Source: Microcoleus sp. bin48.metabat.b7b8b9.023 (GTDB lineage: Bacteria > Cyanobacteriota > Cyanobacteriia > Cyanobacteriales > Microcoleaceae). Taken from it: a stretch of 64,000 bases of DNA. How positions within the stretch are numbered: the stretch's first letter is position 1; the number at the start of each line of letters is the position of its first letter. This document shows positions 61,201-64,000 of the stretch, in pieces. The translations under genes and the position numbers were made by a program. Below the pieces are notes generated by a model that saw nothing but the letters and a program-made list of their open reading frames with translations, ran no database searches and was not told the DNA's origin. Where the stretch lies: assembly GCF_013299185.1 (NCBI RefSeq), contig NZ_JAAFKG010000032.1, positions 24,188 to 88,187 on the forward strand, given 5' to 3'.

Positions 61201-63732
61201 TGGGGTTTGAGCTTGGGCGAGAGCGATCGCGTAGAGGGCTTCTGCTCGCTCGAAATTACCGCAGAGATACGCTGCTTCTGAGCCTTCTCGGTACAAACCA
61301 TAGATCGATACATAGTCGCTTTGCCAAGCTTCGGTTGGTAATATTTCAATACCAATTTCACAATAGTTTTGAGCAGCTTGATAGGCGGCTGATAGTTTTG
61401 CTTTTTGTCCAGCCTGTAGGTTTAATTGCGCTAATTGTTGCCTTTCTTCTAACTTAGAGATCGTAGCTCTACCTAAATTCAATTGATTGACAATATTGAA
61501 GATACGATCTGCCTGTTCTCGTTGAGATAATTTCTGCTTTAACAAATGACCGATTCGCCAGTGCTTTAATTGCTTGCGATCTTCAGGGATTAGAGAATAA
61601 GCTGCCTGCTGAACGCGATCGTGCAAGAATTTATAAGAAACGACAATCTCATCACAGCGATCGATCTCATCAGAATCATTCGACTGAAAAAACTTGTAAG
61701 TGTCGTTAATCGGAACGATCGACCCTTCTTGCAATGCTTTCCATAAATCAGTCGCTGTATGGCTTTGAGATTTTTCCGAAACGATCGCCAACGTATTCAA
61801 ATCAAAAGAGTTGCCAATACAAGCCGCTAATTTCAATACTTCCTGCGTCTGAACTGGCAGTTTCTGCAACTGCAATGCCATGAACTCCACGACATCATCC
61901 GTTAATGATAATTGTCGGACTGAAGTCAGGTCGCATTGCCAGTGACCCAAATTTGGCTCAAACTCAATCCAACCGTCCTCATACAGTGCTTTGAGAAACT
62001 GGGCGGTAAAAAAGGGATTTCCTTGGGTTTTCTGATATACCAATTGCGTCAGATGTTTCGCTAATTGTGGGGGACAACTAAGGGTATCTGCCACTAAATT
62101 ATTGACGGTTGCTTCTGAAAGAGATCCCAGCGTAATCGTATTAATAATTGAGTTGCTCTTCTGAATTTCATCCAGCGTCAACATCAATGGATGTGCTGGA
62201 AACACTTCGCGATCTCGATAAGCACCCAGCAGGAGTAAATATCCGGCATTGGCTTCACTCATCAACAATTTCAACAAGTTTAGCGATGCCAAATCTGCCC
62301 ATTGTAAATCGTCGAGAAATATCACTAACGGATGATCTTTCGTGGTGAAAATTTGGATGAATTTCTGAAAGAGTAAATTGAAGCGATTTTGGGCGGCACT
62401 CCCAGACAGTTCTGGAACGGGAGGCTGCTGCCCGATAATCCGTTCGAGTTCGGGAATGACTTCGATAAGGACTCGGGCATTCTCTCCTAATGCTTGGAGA
62501 ATTTTTGCCTTCCAACTCGCCAATTGAGTATCGCTTTCGCCGAGTAATTGTCCCATGAAATCCCGAAAGGCTTGGACAAATGCCGAGAAGGGAATATTGC
62601 GATTGAATTGGTCGAATTTGCCTTTGATGAAATAGCCGTTTTGCCTGGTAATCGGCTTGTAGACTTCGCTGACAACTGCTGTTTTACCGATGCCAGACAA
62701 TCCCGCTACTAGCATCATTTCGACCCCCCCTAGCCCTCCCGAAGTTCGGGGGGGAGTGGCGGCGCGATTCTCCTTCGGAGACGCTACGCGAACGAAGGCA
62801 TCTAGTAATATTTGAACTTCGGCTTCTCTGCCGTAAAGTTTTTCGGGAATCATGAAGCGATCGCACAAATCTCTTTGTCCGATTTCAAATGTTTCTATTT
62901 TGCCCGTTTCTTGGAATTGGTTCAGGCAAATCTCTAAGTCATATTTTAAACCCAATGCACTCTGATAGCGGTCTTCGGCATTCTTCGCCATCAGTTTCAT
63001 CACGATATCTGCTACAACTGAAGGCATTTCTTCGCTGTTACCTAATGCAGGCGGCATTTTCGCGATGTGGCAATGTACCAATTCCATGGCATCAGATGGC
63101 TCGAAGGGCAATTTGCCGGTTAATAATTCAAATAGCGTCACTCCCAAAGCATAGAAATCGCTGCGGTAGTCAATTCCCCTGTTCATCCGTCCGGTTTGTT
63201 CTGGAGCTAAATACGCTAAAGTACCTTCAAGGACGTTGGGATTTTTAATTTCTTGGGTTTCTTTTGATAAGAGCGAAGCAATAGAAAAGTCGATTAATTT
63301 AACTTGTTGTGTCTTTGGATGGATGAGAATGTTGGCAGGTTTGATGTCTTTATGAATAACCCGATTTTGGTGTAATTCGTGGAGGATTTGGGCGACTTGC
63401 ACTGCGATTTCTAATACTTGTACGATCGCCAGCCGACGATCGCGAGTATAGTCTCGCAGCGAAACGCTGCCGCAGTCTTCCATTATCAAGGCATAAGTGT
63501 TGCCTGAGGATTCTAAGCTGTAGGGGCGAATAATGCCGCTCAGATTCAGATTTTTGGCGATCGCGTACTGATTCCGAAATTGTAACAATTCGCTGAAAGT
63601 CGGGTAGGGGTTAGCCAGGAATTTGATCGCCACGGGCTGGTTGTCAGATGCTCGGACTCCTCGATAGACTAGGGTTCTCGTCCCTGTGTAAATAGCCGGC
63701 CCGATTTTATAGCCCGACAACACTACAGTCAT
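58291..63732 (-). CDS. Hybrid Ser/Thr kinase-AAA ATPase-GAF-histidine kinase
   Basis: 1813 aa from ATG 63732 (GAGGTG before it; the 63756 start lacks a site). N-terminal Ser/Thr kinase ~5-270: catalytic loop VIHKDIKPANILIH near 124, and IDFS in place of the usual DFG. A predicted AAA/STAND ATPase follows, Walker A VAGLSGIGKTAVV near 340, Walker B LVIFLDDLQWADLAS; then a long helical TPR-like linker, GAF at ~1357-1524, HisKA with VAGVAHEINNPIG near 1556, and HATPase to the end (N-box NILANAIDAL, G1 DNGPGMP, G2 GKGTGLGLAI). A repeat-encoded insert (PPRTSGGLGG) lies just before Walker A. Such fused kinases are typical of Nostoc/Oscillatoria-type genomes; the signal is unknown. Confidence 0.92.
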   Translation of the reverse strand: MTVVLSGYKIGPAIYTGTRTLVYRGVRASDNQPVAIKFLANPYPTFSELLQFRNQYAIAKNLNLSGIIRPYSLESSGNTYALIMEDCGSVSLRDYTRDRRLAIVQVLEIAVQVAQILHELHQNRVIHKDIKPANILIHPKTQQVKLIDFSIASLLSKETQEIKNPNVLEGTLAYLAPEQTGRMNRGIDYRSDFYALGVTLFELLTGKLPFEPSDAMELVHCHIAKMPPALGNSEEMPSVVADIVMKLMAKNAEDRYQSALGLKYDLEICLNQFQETGKIETFEIGQRDLCDRFMIPEKLYGREAEVQILLDAFVRVASPKENRAATPPRTSGGLGGVEMMLVAGLSGIGKTAVVSEVYKPITRQNGYFIKGKFDQFNRNIPFSAFVQAFRDFMGQLLGESDTQLASWKAKILQALGENARVLIEVIPELERIIGQQPPVPELSGSAAQNRFNLLFQKFIQIFTTKDHPLVIFLDDLQWADLASLNLLKLLMSEANAGYLLLLGAYRDREVFPAHPLMLTLDEIQKSNSIINTITLGSLSEATVNNLVADTLSCPPQLAKHLTQLVYQKTQGNPFFTAQFLKALYEDGWIEFEPNLGHWQCDLTSVRQLSLTDDVVEFMALQLQKLPVQTQEVLKLAACIGNSFDLNTLAIVSEKSQSHTATDLWKALQEGSIVPINDTYKFFQSNDSDEIDRCDEIVVSYKFLHDRVQQAAYSLIPEDRKQLKHWRIGHLLKQKLSQREQADRIFNIVNQLNLGRATISKLEERQQLAQLNLQAGQKAKLSAAYQAAQNYCEIGIEILPTEAWQSDYVSIYGLYREGSEAAYLCGNFERAEALYAIALAQAQTPVDKAVIYRVQMTQYQLQGRNAEAIEIQRQSLQLLDWIVPNNQESIQTSLDAQIAIVTRFLEYKTIESILELSTMTDEKIAEMLRILQILFYAAWLDGQPTLALLALAKMTTLSLEYGNSDMSPFGYVGYGLIANTLLKNAAQAYQFGAMAVQLCQQFDNADVRGMTNFLFAADVHSWSRPLREADPYYDNAFKYGMDAGNWLTVSFMMMQSGSDRLTYGKNLNDLYAIVQIHVDFLGQIKSLENLDALIVGVRQPIRQLLGLTNTPFTFDDDSFSESEYLQKYRNVAYHLAWFYSVKIRHAYLFDRQSEYADLIPKLSIIEETIPSHAKLPSSVFYVALMLLSLFENASKKTEAKDYWQAFVILEEKLKHWGEYCPQNILHKNLLLQAETARIKGEISEAIDFYEQSIASSQAQDYGYEQALANELAAKFYLNWGKEKVAAAYMQEAYYCYAKWGAQAKTNDLEQRYPQLLQPILQQATKPLTVLESLASISTSTYSIHSSHSKSSSSTSLNNTLDFAALLKVSQSLSSTIQLDDLIQTLTQTMLENSGADKCALMLCQNQQWFVRAISDLQQTTLQTVPLEDNRALPIQLIYYVKNTLEPIALDNLKTDLPIAIDPYLEQYQPKSVLCLPIIDRGNLTGILYLENRYTRGVFTSDRLILLNFLASQAAIALENARLYRQVQQTLEELQQAQLQMVQSEKMSALGNLVAGVAHEINNPIGCIVGNVGAAQDYINDLLGVIDLYGEKFPQPGADIEDELEAIDLDYVREDLPKLIRAMKDGGDRITSISKSLRTFSRADSDTKQKFNLHDGIDSTVLILRHRLKANHNRPAIEVVTDYGNIPEITCFPGQLNQVFMNILANAIDALDESNLGRSFAEIQANPNQITIQTRVENEGVKIAIADNGPGMPEEVKTRIFDHLFTTKAVGKGTGLGLAIARQIIVEKHQGAIEVNSQLGTGTEFVLTLPIDDRK
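62721..62799. repeat. Repeat DNA inside the hybrid kinase gene
   Basis: CGACCCCCCCTAGCCCTCCC ... GAAGTTCGGGGGGG is a GC-rich hairpin, followed by GATTCTCCTTCGGAGACGCT ACGCGAACGAAGGC, a dispersed cyanobacterial repeat related to 51873-51906. Together they add about 25 residues in frame. Confidence 0.8.
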
Positions 63733-63833
63733 ATTTATCACACCTCGATCGCACAAATTCTGATTATATAATAGCGGTCGGGGAATGAAAGTGTGTTTGA
63801 CGGCGCTCGTTTTTAAGTATTAATACTTATTTT

Positions 63834-63908
63834 TTAAACTGCGATCGGGAGTAAAATCGTGAAAGTTGTACCTTCACCGAGAAACGAGACGGAAGCCTCT
63901 GGCTTTTA
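63834..63908 (-). pseudogene. C-terminal scrap of a histidine kinase
   Basis: On the minus strand the bases before TAA at 63834 read SFLGEGTTFTILLPIAV, the usual G2-box end of histidine kinases. An in-frame stop lies about 23 codons upstream and a GCGGTTTCAACCGCC repeat follows, so this is a remnant cut by repeat insertion. The rest of 63757-64000 shows no gene. Confidence 0.6.
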
Positions 63909-64000
63909 GACATGAGGAGGAAGTCGGTAGCGGTTTCAACCGCCTTCAATATTTTTTTTGTATTGGTTGTTTTACAGTCATATTTCAATCTTAAATCAAG

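Noticed and set aside
1..64000. tRNA, rRNA or phage attachment sites
   Set aside because: No TPsiC-arm motif with matching acceptor stem was found in the gaps, and no integrase-like gene is present.

Overview
The window looks like a chromosomal segment of a large-genome filamentous cyanobacterium, most like Oscillatoria or Microcoleus (inference). The signs are very frequent GCGATCGC (HIP1) octamers in genes, heptamer short tandem repeats between genes, COP23-domain proteins, an RppA/RppB-like two-component pair, a CYP110-type P450, MASE1 cyclases, and a fused Ser/Thr kinase-AAA-GAF-histidine kinase. No tRNA, rRNA or true CRISPR array was seen.

Layout. 1-12.4 kb: the 3' part of an SLH-domain surface protein, a TPR-sulfotransferase, an oxygenase-like protein, a 220-aa protein with a Cys/His tail, an acetoacetate decarboxylase-like protein, a 55-aa protein, a giant repetitive membrane protein, and a nuclease-fold-like protein with a truncated tandem copy. 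12.6-25.6 kb: proS, two tandem MASE1-PAS adenylate cyclases, rpmB, htpG and rppA/rppB. 25.7-31.3 kb: a three-ORF set ending in a TPR-CHAT protease. Its N-terminal module appears to be split off by a 4-bp duplication, so this is the best candidate here for an unusual effector system. 32.1-38.4 kb: a heavy-metal RND efflux operon (adaptor, pump, lipoprotein). 39.4-48.3 kb: a GT9 glycosyltransferase, ispD, small conserved proteins, a LysR regulator, a TPR protein and a transketolase/phosphoketolase-family enzyme. 48.8-51.3 kb: a COP23/trypsin-like protease operon. 52-58.2 kb: a lipoprotein, a P450, degenerate pilin-like repeats, and thrC flanked by two ubiquitin-like sulfur carriers. 58.3-63.7 kb: the giant hybrid kinase, followed by a scrap of another histidine kinase.

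Intergenic DNA is crowded with repeats: mirror-image arrays of a GTTCGTAGT..AGGACTTTAGTCCT unit; ~68-bp GGTACGT hairpins; several small elements with terminal inverted repeats, one with a 10-bp target duplication; GC-rich CCCCCCTTGGTAAGGGGGG hairpins; and heptamer arrays. Some of these repeats have entered genes in frame: proS, the CHAT protease and the hybrid kinase all carry them as low-complexity inserts in apparent loops.

Genes that plausibly work together: rppA/rppB (signal and response); adaptor, RND pump and lipoprotein (metal export); thrC with a CysO-like carrier (possible protein-thiocarboxylate chemistry); the DUF4384-like protein, N-terminal module and TPR-CHAT protease (possible regulated protease); and COP23, protease and protease-COP23 (extracytoplasmic proteolysis). 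All function calls rest on motif recognition by eye; no database search was possible.
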